This document shows positions 1-11,351 of a stretch of 64,000 nucleotides of DNA, piece after piece. Positions within the stretch are counted from its first letter, which is position 1. Every line of letters begins with the position of its first letter. Origin of the DNA: Clitopilus passeckerianus. Taxonomy: Eukaryota > Basidiomycota > Agaricomycetes > Agaricales > Entolomataceae. Where the stretch lies: NCBI GenBank assembly GCA_944990035.1, contig CALYLX010000137.1, positions 210,819-274,818 on the forward strand, given 5' to 3'. Both the position numbers and the translations under genes were made by a program. The notes below the pieces were generated by a model. That model did no database searches. It was not told where the DNA came from and saw only the letters and a program-made list of their open reading frames with translations.

Positions 1-362
1 AATCTCAGTGATGCGGCTTGAGGGCGCGGGTTTCTCGAGTCCACATGAGATAAAAATCGGGTGATTGGCCGGCGGCGGTTGACCTCTCTGAACATATCGA
101 GACTAGTTGATCACGGAGTATTCTTCTTGCACGACATTTTCGAGTCTTGAAGAGGCAACCTGGGCCAGGCGTACAGAGCGTGGGCGATCGAAAGAAATAA
201 GCTGCATTTGACAGAATCTTCGCCAGCTGAGACGAGCAAAAAGGTACCTGGCGCCACCAAACTCAATCGTCTTCTCCAGGAGTGTGCCAGTCGGAGTCAA
301 TATAATGTACGATACAAAAAAGTACAGATGCGTGCAAAAGTAACAAACCTAGAATACCCTTT
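1..362. other. Window edge, no gene resolved
   Basis: This is the 3' side of SPC3 and the left edge of the window. A plus-strand open stretch at about 170-363 and a minus-strand one at 103-300 overlap each other. Neither resembles a family I know, and either could be the end of a neighbour cut by the window. No call is made. Confidence 0.4.
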
Positions 363-1270
363 TTAGACGCCCTTTTCAGCTCTAGGGAATGCCACAGGTT
401 CAAGAGTTTTTGCAGCTTCACCGTAGGTGAGTGCACCGACGTAGGGCATAATGTTGTATTTGAGGACATAATGAGCAGGTGGGACGTTTCTACAGAGGGA
501 AAGCGAGATCAGAAAAGGGTTGATAACGTGGGCGTGGATCACAACGATTTGGAGTCAACCCCAATTAATGGATGGGGGGTGACCACACGATGATGCTAGA
601 AGTGATGCAACTACAAATGGCAGGAAAAGTCAATCAACTTACTTGAATGAGGCAGAAAGCTCCCGGAACATGTACTTGTTCTTGCCAACGACGTTGATCA
701 CAGCATCTTCTTTCCGCCGCACAATTCGATCCCAAATTACTACGTCGTTCTTTGTCTAGAAGGGGTCCATGAGTATTGGCAATTAATAAGGCGCGATGTT
801 GGGTTGGAATAATGATGAATTCTCGAACGTAAGAGCAATTCGGGTTCAAATAAATTGAGTAGGACTTACTCCCTTCGCATTGGTATATTCAGCCTCGAGG
901 TAGAGGAACAGTTGCTTGGTATTCCAGTTGAAGAGTGGCGTTAGATCTGATGCAGAACGTCAGGGACCAGTGGGTATCTAGGATGAGGGGTCCTAACCGG
1001 CGGTGACATTGAATTTCACGAAAGCAAGCTCATGTCGTTTACTTGTGTAGCGACGTCTCGTCGCTTCGGGATAGCTATGAGCAATATGTCAGTCCACCAC
1101 CACACACTTAACTGGTCCCGGACGCACACTTTGACGGAAGCTACCGCCAGATTCCCTTTCGGGTCAGCATTGAGTACGAACGACGAGAGTGCAATTGTTG
1201 CCAGTAAGCACATCACACACGACGTCCAGAACGCGGATATGTTGTTAACTCTTGCGAATAAGTTGTGCAT
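363..1270 (-). CDS. SPC3: Signal peptidase complex subunit 3 (SPC22/SPC3)
   Basis: This is a subunit of the ER signal peptidase complex, which removes signal peptides from secretory proteins; SPC3 is essential in yeast. The start MHNLFARVNNISAFW is followed by one membrane segment (about residues 12-33) and then the lumenal domain. Spliced frames give HELAFVKFNVTA, then DLTPLFNWNTKQLFLYLEAE, then NDVVIWDRIV with KNKYMFREL, then PPAHYVLKYNIMPYVG. This is the family order, and the length is normal for it (about 180 residues). There are at least four short introns. The ATG at 1270 is chosen because it starts directly at the family N-terminus. The stop codon is at 365-363. No oddities were seen. 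Confidence 0.93.
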
Positions 1271-2639
1271 CGTTTTGGTGTACAGTCAAGGCAGTTGGAG
1301 GGTATAAATGGCGTCGCAGGCGAGTTTTGAATTCGATTCGCGATTGTCGCGGGTATACGTAGCGCGAACGCTGAGCGAACGTGTCGAGACGTGGAGGAAC
1401 TATTTGTCACTATTTGGCTCGAATCTCTTGATCTCCTTGCGTCAAGCAGTGCCACAAGCACACAGTGGGTTGGTAGGATTCAATACTCATGTGTACTGTA
1501 CATGGCGGAGGTGAACTGAATATACTAAGGATCTCTGTATCGGATGTATATCTTGTTTCCAGCAGAACACAGAAAATCCTCTGTCATCCCTCCTGTCATG
1601 TATGATACCGCCCTGAACATGCCGCAACCAGCAACTCAGGCGGTTGCTCAAACTTTGTCCCCTTATTTACTACCTTCACCCCGGAATTTCGCGACTACAA
1701 GCTAACTTCCCATACCGAGAGCCACGACTACCCACTGGCTGATCACCGTCGGAAAATGCCAACTGGTGGATTCTTCCGGAGCCTGACGCTTTTATTCAAT
1801 GGTCTTCTGTGGCGTCATGGACTTTCCCACTGGAACTGAAGCAGAAATCAATTGCATTTTTGCGATCCTTGGATGTGGTTACACGCCCTCTACCACCGTC
1901 ACAGATGGTTTCTCTTTTGAGGGGTTATGGCGTTCGTCCATTGAATTTTATGACACAACTTCACCCGATTGCTCCAAGCTTCTCGGCCGGCTTCATCATT
2001 TCTGGTAATTATGCTTGTATCCAGAGCCTGAGTATAGTATCTCTATAGGGCAAGACAATAAAACCTGGCATCGGCGTCATCACCAAGTATAAATCGGGAA
2101 GATCGCACAGTCACCATGCGGTTCATAACCTTGATCTTTTCTCATGGCGAAAAGTGAACTGTACATGCTGGCACTGGCATATTATAGGGCTGAAACGCAT
2201 GGCGCTGCATAAAGCAAAGGGTTTTTCGGCCGTTTATTTTTGCTTTCCGATTGCTTCCGCGGGTGAATGCTTGAGCTAATGTGGTCTACTAATCGTCAAG
2301 AATAAAACAAAAATCATTGCTTGAGCACTCTGGTTAATTAATTGGTGGCCATCCGATAACGGGTCGCCATTCACGGCGGACGGGGGCTTTTCATTCCGTT
2401 TTCTGAACTCCGATGTTCCCTGTAACATCGGTATGTCAACAACCCCAGACCTCACGAAGAGCCTAGACCGGCGCATTGCAATTAGCATCTGCAAGCAGCC
2501 ATGTCGATCTTACACCTGTAGGCAAAAACGCATGCATCCAAACATACTCTAAAAGTCATGACAGGATCAAACAAGTAGGCAGAAGTGCGATCGCTGTAAT
2601 TGTCTATTCAGCCCCAACGGTCCTCGTAGCCCTTTCCTC
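1271..2639. other. Intergenic, no gene seen
   Basis: This interval separates SPC3 and the membrane-protein gene. Open frames here are shorter than 85 codons, overlap on both strands and resemble nothing I recognise. It should hold the SPC3 promoter and the 3' region of the next gene. Confidence 0.5.
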
Positions 2640-4097
2640 TCAGGCTCTATGCATTATGGTCGCCTTCATCCTTCTAAGGCCTCCATTCATCGCCAGGACA
2701 TGAACCTCGATCGGAACAGCGGTACTAACAATGGAAGGTTGAGCTGCCCTCTGCCTCAGGTCCTTCCGTTGCGCTTGGGTGGTTTTTAAGTTAAACAATG
2801 CTTGTCCAATATGAGACTTCGCTTCATCCGTGTACTTATGCAAAGCTTGCAGAAGCTCGAGGTTGGTTTGGAATACCCGAATTTCAGCTTTGTTCGCTCC
2901 CAACACGGTCCAGATGCTCGAGAGAATTGCTTCTTGTTCATCTTGATTGGTGATGTTCTCAAGGTGAGCGAGGTCGCGAATAGTTTGCAGGCGTGCGTTG
3001 AGACTAAGAAGTTTCTCCTGCGTAGTGGTAGCAAGCATAATGAGGTCGGAAAGGGCGTCGGACTCGATAGACATGAGTTCCATGAATTTCTTGTGGACAA
3101 GTTCGGATGAATTTCGTGGCAGGGTTTTGTTGGGCTACCTTTCCGATTGTACGCAGCATATGCTCATCGATGCGAATCAGGCTTGTGTCGCATCATCGAG
3201 TACTAACAATGGATGAAAGGGCGACCATGGGTACCGCAAGCTTTCAGGTGATGTCGCAGTCAAACTCCTCTGCGCCAAGCCCCCATTGCAGTCGTCCTCG
3301 AGGGAATATGTCAGAGAATAATCTTGAGGAAACATTATGAAAGCCGCACCTATCTATTGTACCGAACGCTTTGGCATCGAGTTCCAAGAGGAGTTCTGTT
3401 GTTTCTGAGGCAACTGCAAGGAACTCAGAGAGGTCACTGGCCAAGCGATGGGCAGATTGAAGCTCGCTAAAGCGAACGGCCACGACCAAGTCACTAGTGG
3501 CGAGCTCCGCTGCCGCAATTTTATGAGCAAGATCTGTACCTCCGCCTTCCCCGCTAGTAAAAGTGCCCGCGACTGTAGCCTGTACATTGAACAGAGCCTC
3601 GAAGTCCACAGTGTCGCTAGAACTGGTGTGCACCGCGAAACTGCTAATAAAGGCCAGCAAACTGAGTAGACCGAGGACGAGGTGCTTCTTTGAGATAAAT
3701 TGGGGTAGACTAAGCGCTGACTTCGTTGCTCGATTGCATTCGCTAGAAGGGCGGGGGTTATCGCCCGGCCTGGCAAACGAGGCTGCAATGGGGCGTTCGA
3801 TGGTCTGCCTAAGCAAGCTCGGTACTTCGGAAGGAGCTGGGCTCGATCGATTAGAGCCAGAGGGTGAAAGAGGCACGTAGACGTCCTCATGCTCATTAGC
3901 CGTTGGTAAACGTTCGTCTCTGGCTTCGAGGGACCTATCCTGTCCTGGCAAGGATACGACAGACTCTCTATTGTTAGTGATCGCCTGGATGAGTATTAGA
4001 AGCAGTCAACAACGGAGAAGAAATGAATTACCATAGAAGACTCGTCCCAATCACTCTCAGCCTCGAAGATCAGTTTGGGAGAAGTTGGAAGTTGCAT
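2640..4097 (-). CDS. Unrecognised single-pass membrane protein with helical C-terminal domain
   Basis: I do not recognise this gene. Exon 1 begins MQLPTSPKLIFEAESDWDES (ATG at 4097-4095). An intron joins it to a Ser/Pro-rich cytosolic-looking region (VPLSPSGSNRSSPAPSEVPS) and one membrane segment, HLVLGLLSLLAFISSFAV. After it comes an Ala/Leu/Glu-rich helical region (ASETTELLLELDAKAF). After a further intron a second helical exon (ELMSIESDALSDLIMLATTT) runs to the stop at 2640. The intron between the two helical parts is about 170 bp and holds one copy of a 122-bp repeat; without it the intron would be about 48 bp, the usual size here. The pattern of N-terminal disorder, one TM and a helical ectodomain recurs in Agaricomycete proteins of unknown role. 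Exon borders around 3100-3340 are uncertain. Confidence 0.6.
3183..3304. repeat. 122-bp direct repeat, copy 1 (in an intron)
   Basis: Base-for-base identical to 4250-4371, same orientation, 1,067 bp apart. It lies in the long intron of the membrane-protein gene. It begins TTGTGTCGCATCATCGAG and ends CGTCCTCGAGGG. The plus strand contains the consensus branch-point heptamer TACTAAC. No inverted termini or target-site duplication were seen. Confidence 0.95.
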
Positions 4098-4249
4098 AGT
4101 TAGTTGGGATAAAGCCACGGCTGGAGACCCGTCGATTATATAGATCCTGATGGAGGCCACCAGAGTGTCATTTATTTCATTGTCTCTTGTATCATCAATG
4201 ATGATTGCATTCTTGTGAACCCACGTTTTGGCCATGGAGAACATGGGCT

Positions 4250-4371
4250 TTGTGTCGCATCATCGAGTACTAACAATGGATGAAAGGGCGACCATGGGTA
4301 CCGCAAGCTTTCAGGTGATGTCGCAGTCAAACTCCTCTGCGCCAAGCCCCCATTGCAGTCGTCCTCGAGGG
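4250..4371. repeat. 122-bp direct repeat, copy 2 (upstream of the gene)
   Basis: A perfect second copy of 3183-3304, placed about 150 bp upstream of the proposed start codon of the membrane-protein gene, so in its promoter or 5' leader. The flanks of the two copies do not match beyond the repeat. Confidence 0.95.
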
Positions 4372-5645
4372 TAAAGCGGCCCATTGCATGCCGCTAAAGC
4401 TATTGAAGCCCCCAAGTCTGGCAGCCTCTCGTTGGAGGAAGCCCTCAGCGTCAGTTATAATTGGCCTTCGGATCAAGAAGGTCCGTCAAATTACCGGTCT
4501 CTTTTCCCAGCACGTGAGCTGATCGCAATTCAGATTGGACTTGTAGTTACGAAAACGCGTGCTTGGTCAAATGCGCAACGTAAGGCTGCACGATACTGAT
4601 ACTTTTGCGTAAATCGTTTCCATGGTTGAAATCGCGAGGCTAGAAGAGTAAGAATTCAATCAGAAACCCTATCGCGATTGCAGAATCCGCTGCAAACGGT
4701 CGTACATAGGTAGTGACCCCCAGACCCGATAAACCCCGCCCGAGTCCTCGGCAGTCGCGAAAGGTGGTCCCAAGACATTCAGGTAGACTGAGGATCCGGC
4801 CGTGTGAGATAAGCTGGACGCATAAACCAATCTACAGGACTACTGAAGGCGCACTGCTCCTCGAATCAAAGGGCATTCCTAGATTGAATGTGCAATGCTC
4901 ATGGTCTCTGTACCTGAATATGAATATGGCGCTCGATCTCTCACGTCATTGCCTCCCAGGGGGTCCGACTACCTGAAGATATTTTTCCGCTCTGAATGTC
5001 CGGTGCTACCTGCCTTCTTTACGGGAGTTGCGGTAGAACTGCGGTTTAGCGTTCGAGGCGCTAAATTTTGTAGTAGTCGAGTACCCTCAATAGTGGCTTC
5101 AAGGTCGCATTATGGTGCCTTTGGAAGAGAAGCCAGCATGGGATGCACATGGCACATCATGAAGCCGTGTCAGCGCTGGGTTATGAGCATCTTCCCTACC
5201 GAGAGTCGGGTGAATAATACAAGGACTCTCCAACTGTTATCTTGTGCCAGGCGCCACGATCGCGAGTCGGACATTTCTTCCCGGCTGCCCAGACCAATTG
5301 CATACCCAAATGGATTTTTACGACATGAAAAAGATAATCTAGAAATGTCCTGCCAGTTGCCGACACCCGACAATCGCACTGGGTGCGACTCCTGGCGTTG
5401 TAGAATATACTGTGCGCTATTGGGTGAAGCTGTGTGTACAGTGCGTTTCTTTCCTAGTCCTCGCCTATACTTGGGCAGCCTTGCGAATTGTGAAACGGCG
5501 TTGGAATTGAATTTGAATGGCTTCCGTCACGGTCAATGTATTACTGAATGCGTGGGAACAACTTTGACAGGTAAGTCTCCCATACTCGACGGATCTACAA
5601 CGGCCGTCTCAAGCTTGCCACTACTATTCATAACAAACCCTACTA
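4372..5645. other. Intergenic, no convincing gene
   Basis: The only long frame is a plus-strand one of 268 codons (4895-5701). It is Cys/Arg/Ser-rich, runs over the first MND1 exon in another frame and resembles nothing, so I treat it as chance. The region should contain the MND1 promoter and the upstream region of the minus-strand gene. Confidence 0.5.
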
Positions 5646-6730
5646 ATGGTACGTACTTCAATGCATTAAAACCCTGCCGGAGCTCAAGTTCAATTGAATA
5701 GGCGCCTAGAGGACTATCAGCAGATGAGAAACGCGTGAAATTATTGGAGATCTTCCACGAAACGGTAACCTAGCATTCGTATCAATGGAGGTACACACTA
5801 TAACGTCCGCTTCCAGAGAGATTTCTATCAAGTACGTCTCGAGGAAGTCCAAATAGCACGCATATAGTCTTGACAAGCGGCCCGTCCAGTTGAAAGAGTT
5901 GGAGAAACTCGGCCCGAAGATGAAGGGAATAGGTATGAAGTTGATCAGCTATTCTCGGTGTCGCCAATGACACAAGTCTCCAGTATCCCAGTCCGTCAAA
6001 GAGGTGCTCCAATCCTTGGTTGATGACGGATTAGTTCAATCGGATAAGATCGGAGCATCCAACTGTAGGGTTCTTCAAATTGATTGAATATATGCGCCAC
6101 TGACCACGTGAACCAATAATAGTCTTTTGGAGTTTTCCATCACAGCAAGGAACGATAGTGAGTACTGAATTGGGCGTGTCGGCACCGTTGTTTGAACAGC
6201 ACCGGGTGTTTTTCTATTGCAACCGTTCCCGTGCTCCAGCTGCAAGGGAAACTCGCGACTGCGATGGAAGCAAAAAATGGTTACATCGCACAGATCAACG
6301 ACGTAAAGGAGCAACTGACGGTTGAGCGGGCCGCTCGAATCGAGTCGGTAAGTCATCTGCGCCGCAAGCTCCTCCACCAAACGAAAAAGGCTAATTGAGT
6401 TGTTGAGGATTCCCGCTCCAAGAGGCTCTCGAGGTTGGTAGAACTACGGAAACATTTCGTCGAGCTGGAGAAAGAATTGAATGCATATGGAGACTGTGAT
6501 CCAGCTGTCATTGAAGAGAAGAAGAGAGCGGTGTTCCTGGCCAAAGAAGCCGCGCTTCGGTGGACAGGTGAGATCCTCAGAAGAGAGAGCTTACCCTGTT
6601 CTGTTCCTCATGTCTCTTTGCAGACAATTATGGGACGCTGCTCACCTATTTCACGCGTCAAAATTGTATAGAAGCCGAAGAGGTTAGAAAATACCTAGGT
6701 ATATCCGACGACTACGAGGACCTTGCCTAA
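5646..6730 (+). CDS. MND1: Meiotic nuclear division protein 1 (Hop2-Mnd1 subunit)
   Basis: MND1 pairs with HOP2 and stimulates the meiotic recombinase Dmc1 and Rad51 during homologous strand exchange in the nucleus. The spliced protein reads M-APRGLSADEKRVKLLEIF, RDFYQ, LKELEKLGPKMKGI, VSQSVKEVLQSLVDDGLVQ, FWSFPSQQ, then a coiled coil (VELRKHFVELEKELNAYG) and ends DNYGTLLTYF...DDYEDLA. This matches the family from winged helix through coiled coil to C-terminal cap, at the usual length of about 200 residues. The first coding exon is only the ATG at 5646-5648. It is followed by a GTACGT donor and a 53-bp intron (5649-5701). At least six introns occur. No frameshift was found. Confidence 0.93.
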
Positions 6731-7935
6731 GTTGTCGGGGGGAGAGGTTGGATTCGGATAAAGAGACGTCGACGGATAAATAAAGATCGACAGGGAATAG
6801 CCAAGGTTATAGGAAATCGATATGGCCCAAAACCAAAAGGGTCTGTTGAGATGAAGCCAAAAAGCAGGATTATCAACATGGCGAGCCGGGGATTAGCACA
6901 TGTAAATTGTAATGAATCGATTTCTTTGCACAACCGTCGTGCCCGCATGGAGTGCAGTCGGGAGACAGCTTAAGCCGTTTAGCATAAGCATATTGCGTAA
7001 AAAGGAGGAGGACCTCCGGTTTCTCATGATGGTGCAGTCCTCCCTGTAAGTACAAGGATCTTTGTACGCTCCTCAAGCATCAGAATGGTGATCGATTGAT
7101 CAGAAGTGTGCGACAGTGAGTTGATTGCATTGCGAACGCCGGGCCTCTTCTGCATCTTTCCCTGTGCGCAGGACCCTCAAGAGGTGCGACACTCGGCTAG
7201 CAGGTAGCTCTCAAGCAACGAGTCAACTGTTGGAAAGGCTAAAGGAGCAAACTCGGATACAACAGAGTACGGCATCTAGCAACGGAAACTTGGGGTGAGT
7301 CTGTCTCGTACAGTACTTTAGACATTTGTCCGAGAATGCTACTTCCTTCGACACATGATGGCAAGAGAAGTCCAAGCTCCGGCGTTTCTGTATACATAGG
7401 TATTGAAGGAACCCCTTCGATGCCAATACAAAGGATGAGTACCAGTTCTCGGTTCCTAGAACCCAGTTAAGTCACATGCCAGTGGTGCGACTGGGCGGAA
7501 CGCGCTTAAGCCAGCATCAGAGCTATACTCAGTGATTGCGGGGTAGAGATGACAGGGATTTGACGAGCATGTCAGATCCATCCAATGATGAACAGGCTTC
7601 CCTTCGTCTATTGAGTCCGAGTGTGTAGATGCGCGTGTGCTTCCTCGTGGGGCCGCGATGGGCCCCATGTACTATGACACAAACAGTCTCGAATAAAGAA
7701 ACGCGTTCCCCAGGCGCATAGACAGCGCCCGGATAATATCCGGTTTATCCAGTTTGTGGAGGGAAGGAAAGGCTATTTTTCATATGAGGTTTGTGGCAAG
7801 ACGCACTAAAAGCAGGGTCAACTGATGGTGTGACTGAAGCGTGACCACCTAAACCGTCGGAGGGTCGTCGTCGTGTTCCAGAACAACAAAATTTGGACTT
7901 TCATCTGCAATTCAACGTCTTTCTTTACACCCACC
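6731..7935. other. Intergenic, no resolved gene
   Basis: The MND1 frame stays open for 80 codons after its TAA, giving a Lys/Arg-rich stretch without recognisable features, probably by chance. A short stretch at about 7210-7290 (QLLERLKEQTRIQQSTASSN in plus frame) looks coding-like but I could not connect it to a gene. The 3' part should be the promoter of the Zn2Cys6 factor. Confidence 0.4.
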
Positions 7936-10900
7936 ATGTCTCTCAGTCCAGCGACTTCAGTTTCCAACGACGAGTCTTCAACGAAGCGGCGACGTACCAA
8001 TGGCGACCCTAATATGGTTGCACTGTCAAACCAACCCACACCGGCAACGCCGGCCCAGCCACAAACTACACCTCACATTCCGAAGAGGGGGGCGCGGGCC
8101 TGTACTGCCTGTAGGAAAGGAAAGAACAGATGTGAAGGAGAGGTAAGAGTTCATTCTTGTATACGGCCCACTTGCTCCCGTCTGCTCACTGTGGTCCGCC
8201 TTGCCCGCCCCGGCCCGGTCTTTTGAACTGCTCTACAGGCTCCTTGTCGACGTTGTGCGCACAATGGCATCGCTTGCATTTACGAAAAGCCAGAGAAGAA
8301 ACCTGCTCCGGGCCTTCCAGGGGCAAGTGTAGAGTAAGTCTCACCTGCCACGTCTTGGCTTCATGGTTCGGTTGATCAACAATCCATAGGCGCCTATCCC
8401 GACTCGAAGGACAATACCTGGTATATTCATTCACGATTGCCCGCGATCATAGCCTATGTTCTAACAACACGTGCAGGTGCTCCAAAGCCAGATGATTGGC
8501 ATGCAGTCGTCGTTAGATAGGATTCTATCTGCAGTACAATCCAATCAACAACCACAGAACAACATGTCCATGAACCAGTTACCGCCCATGTATCCATCCG
8601 GTTCTGGACGGGACGGAACCGGATACCTCCCTTCTCGAAATGGCTACGACATGTCATCCCCAGGCTCCGGGTCTTCTGAACGAAGCCGGTTCCCTCCTCT
8701 GCCTGGTTTCGCGCCGCCGGTTGGTATCATATCCTTGGCTATGTACGAGCTGTCGCTTATCTATTCTTAGCCGCACAAATATGCTACGTACGGAATTGTG
8801 CCAAGCACTGCACCATCCTCAGATGACGAATCAGAAGATACGCTTCCACGCTCTACTCTGAACGCGCCGATCGAGGCCTTGCAAGGGCTTGCGAACGCGG
8901 CTGCAGAGCTGGCGGCAGCTCCTTCCTCGGACCCGCCACGGTACGGTTCTTTTGGCGGACCCTAAATGCATTTCATTGTCTTATCCCATCTGACAGGGTC
9001 AAGAAACGCAAAAGGGCCGAACCCATTCCCCGGAACGCGTTTCCGCACGTAGTCGAGAAGGTTGCCAAGTTTTTCTCCAAATGGGTTATCTGTATTCACC
9101 TCTTATCTCTATTCAGGGCCTCGTCACCGATACTGAAGCCAGGGAGCTGTATAATATGTAATTGTCGGCTTGACCGCCTTCAGCATCGGCCGTGCATTGC
9201 TGACACCGATGTTGTACATAGATTCTTTGCGGGATGTCATCTCTTTATACCTGTGTTCGACCCGATGTACGATACCTATGAAAGCTTGATGGAGCGGACG
9301 CCTTGGACCTTCGACGCCATTCTAGCTGTCGCTGGCAAAATCCGCAGCGGCAATGGGCCGCTGAGTCCAACCTTCTACAAGTGTCTCGAAGAAGCTCAAG
9401 GTATCGCTCGATCATCACTCTTCGGGCCTGTTGTTCGGAAGGAGGCCGTACAAGGTTAGCGTCATTTCTTATCCAACGCAACTTAACACATATCTAATTT
9501 ATCTCTTTCAGGAATGCTCCTTCTTGCTGCTTGGAGTACGAACGGCTGGTTACCAAGTGGACATGCTATGCGAATGGCATTGGACCTTGGGCTCCACAGA
9601 GCACTCGAGAAACTTGCTGAAGATAATGGCAAGCAACGCACACAGGAAGAAGAACGAGACCTCGGTATGTCAAACTCCTGAGTTAATATAACCCTATTAA
9701 TTCCATACAAGTGGTCTCGGCGCGTATTTGGCTCTGTCTCTACTGGTTCGATCATCAGTAAGCAAATCCCCTTGAGATTCGTCGCGGGAACGCTAACCCA
9801 GGACCTAGAATGAGTTTGGGCACGGGCCGGCCTATCGTACTCCGCGACGAGAACTCAATACGTCACTGCCGCCTCCTTCTCAACCATCCTATGGCGTCAC
9901 CGACCGATGTCAGGTTGATAGCCCTCGTCGAACTGATCGCACAGAAGAGTAAGTGCCATTACGTCCGCCCGTCCGCCCAGGCTGACTGAATCCTCCAGCC
10001 CAAATATACGAAACGTTGGCTCCTCTCAATGGTCAAGTCAACCACAATACGCTGGCGTTCATCCGCCGAGCCAACGTTGCCTTGGATAAATGGTGGTCTG
10101 ATTGCGACGACCTTCATCGTTAGTCTACCCTCCTTCGTTGACTAAAAACTCTTAAGCTAACACTGACCTCAAGGTCAAACTATGGATCAAGACTCCCTCC
10201 TGCGCAAGATTCTCGCCGGAGAATTGCATTACGCCAAACTTTGGGTTGTGTGCGTGGCTCTCCGAGGCGTGGCATGGGACAAGATGCCATTTGAGCAACG
10301 GGAGCTTGCCTTCCAGGCCAAGGACTCGGCTTCCAACTGCCTCAACATCTTCTTGACGTCTTCAGAATACCGGTTGGTGTCCCCATGATTGACGATTGCT
10401 CCCGTCATGCTGATACATATCTTGTCATAGTGCTGCACTACGCTATGCGGTCCATGATAGTCTCGTGACCGCGGCTTTCTCTGGGCTTTTCCTTCTCAAA
10501 ATGGCCAATCTATTCCCTGCCGAGTTGGATTTGGGTGGTATCATTGGCCAGGTTGAACAACTTGCCCAGCTTCTCTCCGAGGTTGCTGCCGAGAGGTGGG
10601 TCCTGACTCATTAACTGTTGTGTGCATCTAAACTGACGAATGCCGCTCCTAGATATGCACTTGCCTTGCGCATCATGCTTGCCAACCTCCGGCGTAAGGT
10701 CGGGATCACCAGTGGCATTGTCACGCCTGCGCCCACGATGCCGCCTCCGTCCTTCCCTCAGGACATGATCGTGTCTCCCACCTTTGTCGATCCCGCGCTG
10801 CCGCCCCCTTTTACTATGGAAGAGCTTGGGTTCGTCTGGCCCAGCGACAGGGGCATCTTCAGCCCGTCTGCCGTCCCTGTCTGGTTGCAGGAACAGGTAA

Positions 10901-11061
10901 GTCACCATCTCTCGTTATGGTGTGGATCTTTCGCTGACTTGTAATGGTAGAGCTTGGCCGATCTTGGACTGCCTATCAATGGCTCGGATGGTATCTTCAT
11001 TCAGATGAACGGCTCAAATGGATGGGGGGCTGACTTCCCACCCATGCCTGAAGCCTGGTAA
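7936..11061 (+). CDS. Zn2Cys6 transcription factor with fungal-specific middle homology region
   Basis: A nuclear DNA-binding regulator. The start CACCATG at 7936 is favoured over an in-frame upstream ATG at 7873. A basic stretch (TKRRRTNG) and a Pro/Thr-rich segment come first. The zinc cluster follows at residues 56-82, RACTACRKGKNRCEG then CRRCAHNGIAC, split by an intron; all six cysteines are present. Next are a coiled segment (RLSRLEGQYL), a Gln/Asn-rich linker, a second basic run (VKKRKRAE), and the fungal transcription-factor domain (FFAGCHLFIPVFDP, AWSTNGWLPSGHAMRMALDL, IWLCLYWFDHQ). The C-terminus is Pro-rich with acidic and hydrophobic patches, as in activation domains. About fourteen introns are needed and all frames join cleanly. 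The target genes cannot be told from the sequence. Confidence 0.92.
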
Positions 11062-11351
11062 ATGCCTCCCACAAGAATCACCCTGGATGGTGCATTCACT
11101 TGCAAACTCAATTTCAGAAGCCTCAATTTAATATTTATCAAATGGCTGTGTTCGTGTCAAAACGATACCCTTGTAACATTACCTTGAGAGTCCTGCAACA
11201 GCTTTCCTATACTGTAAATAACCGCCCATGCTAATCAATCTTATGTTTGATGTTATTCTTTATTTCCTCGAAATGTGTATATGGCATGATAAGAGTGCGA
11301 GCTACGATAGCGAAGGTAGTATTACGGCAATATATGCGATCCAGGTTGAAA

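Noticed and set aside
1809..2048. 79-codon plus-strand frame upstream of SPC3
   Set aside because: Overlaps another frame of similar length, no recognisable sequence and no exon partners.
4895..5701. 268-codon plus-strand open frame
   Set aside because: No recognisable domain, Cys/Arg/Ser composition unlike neighbouring proteins, and it runs through the MND1 start and first intron in another frame.
6731..6973. 80-codon in-frame extension after the MND1 stop codon
   Set aside because: The MND1 protein ends at its family C-terminus; the extension is Lys/Arg-rich with no features, so stop-codon readthrough is not supported.
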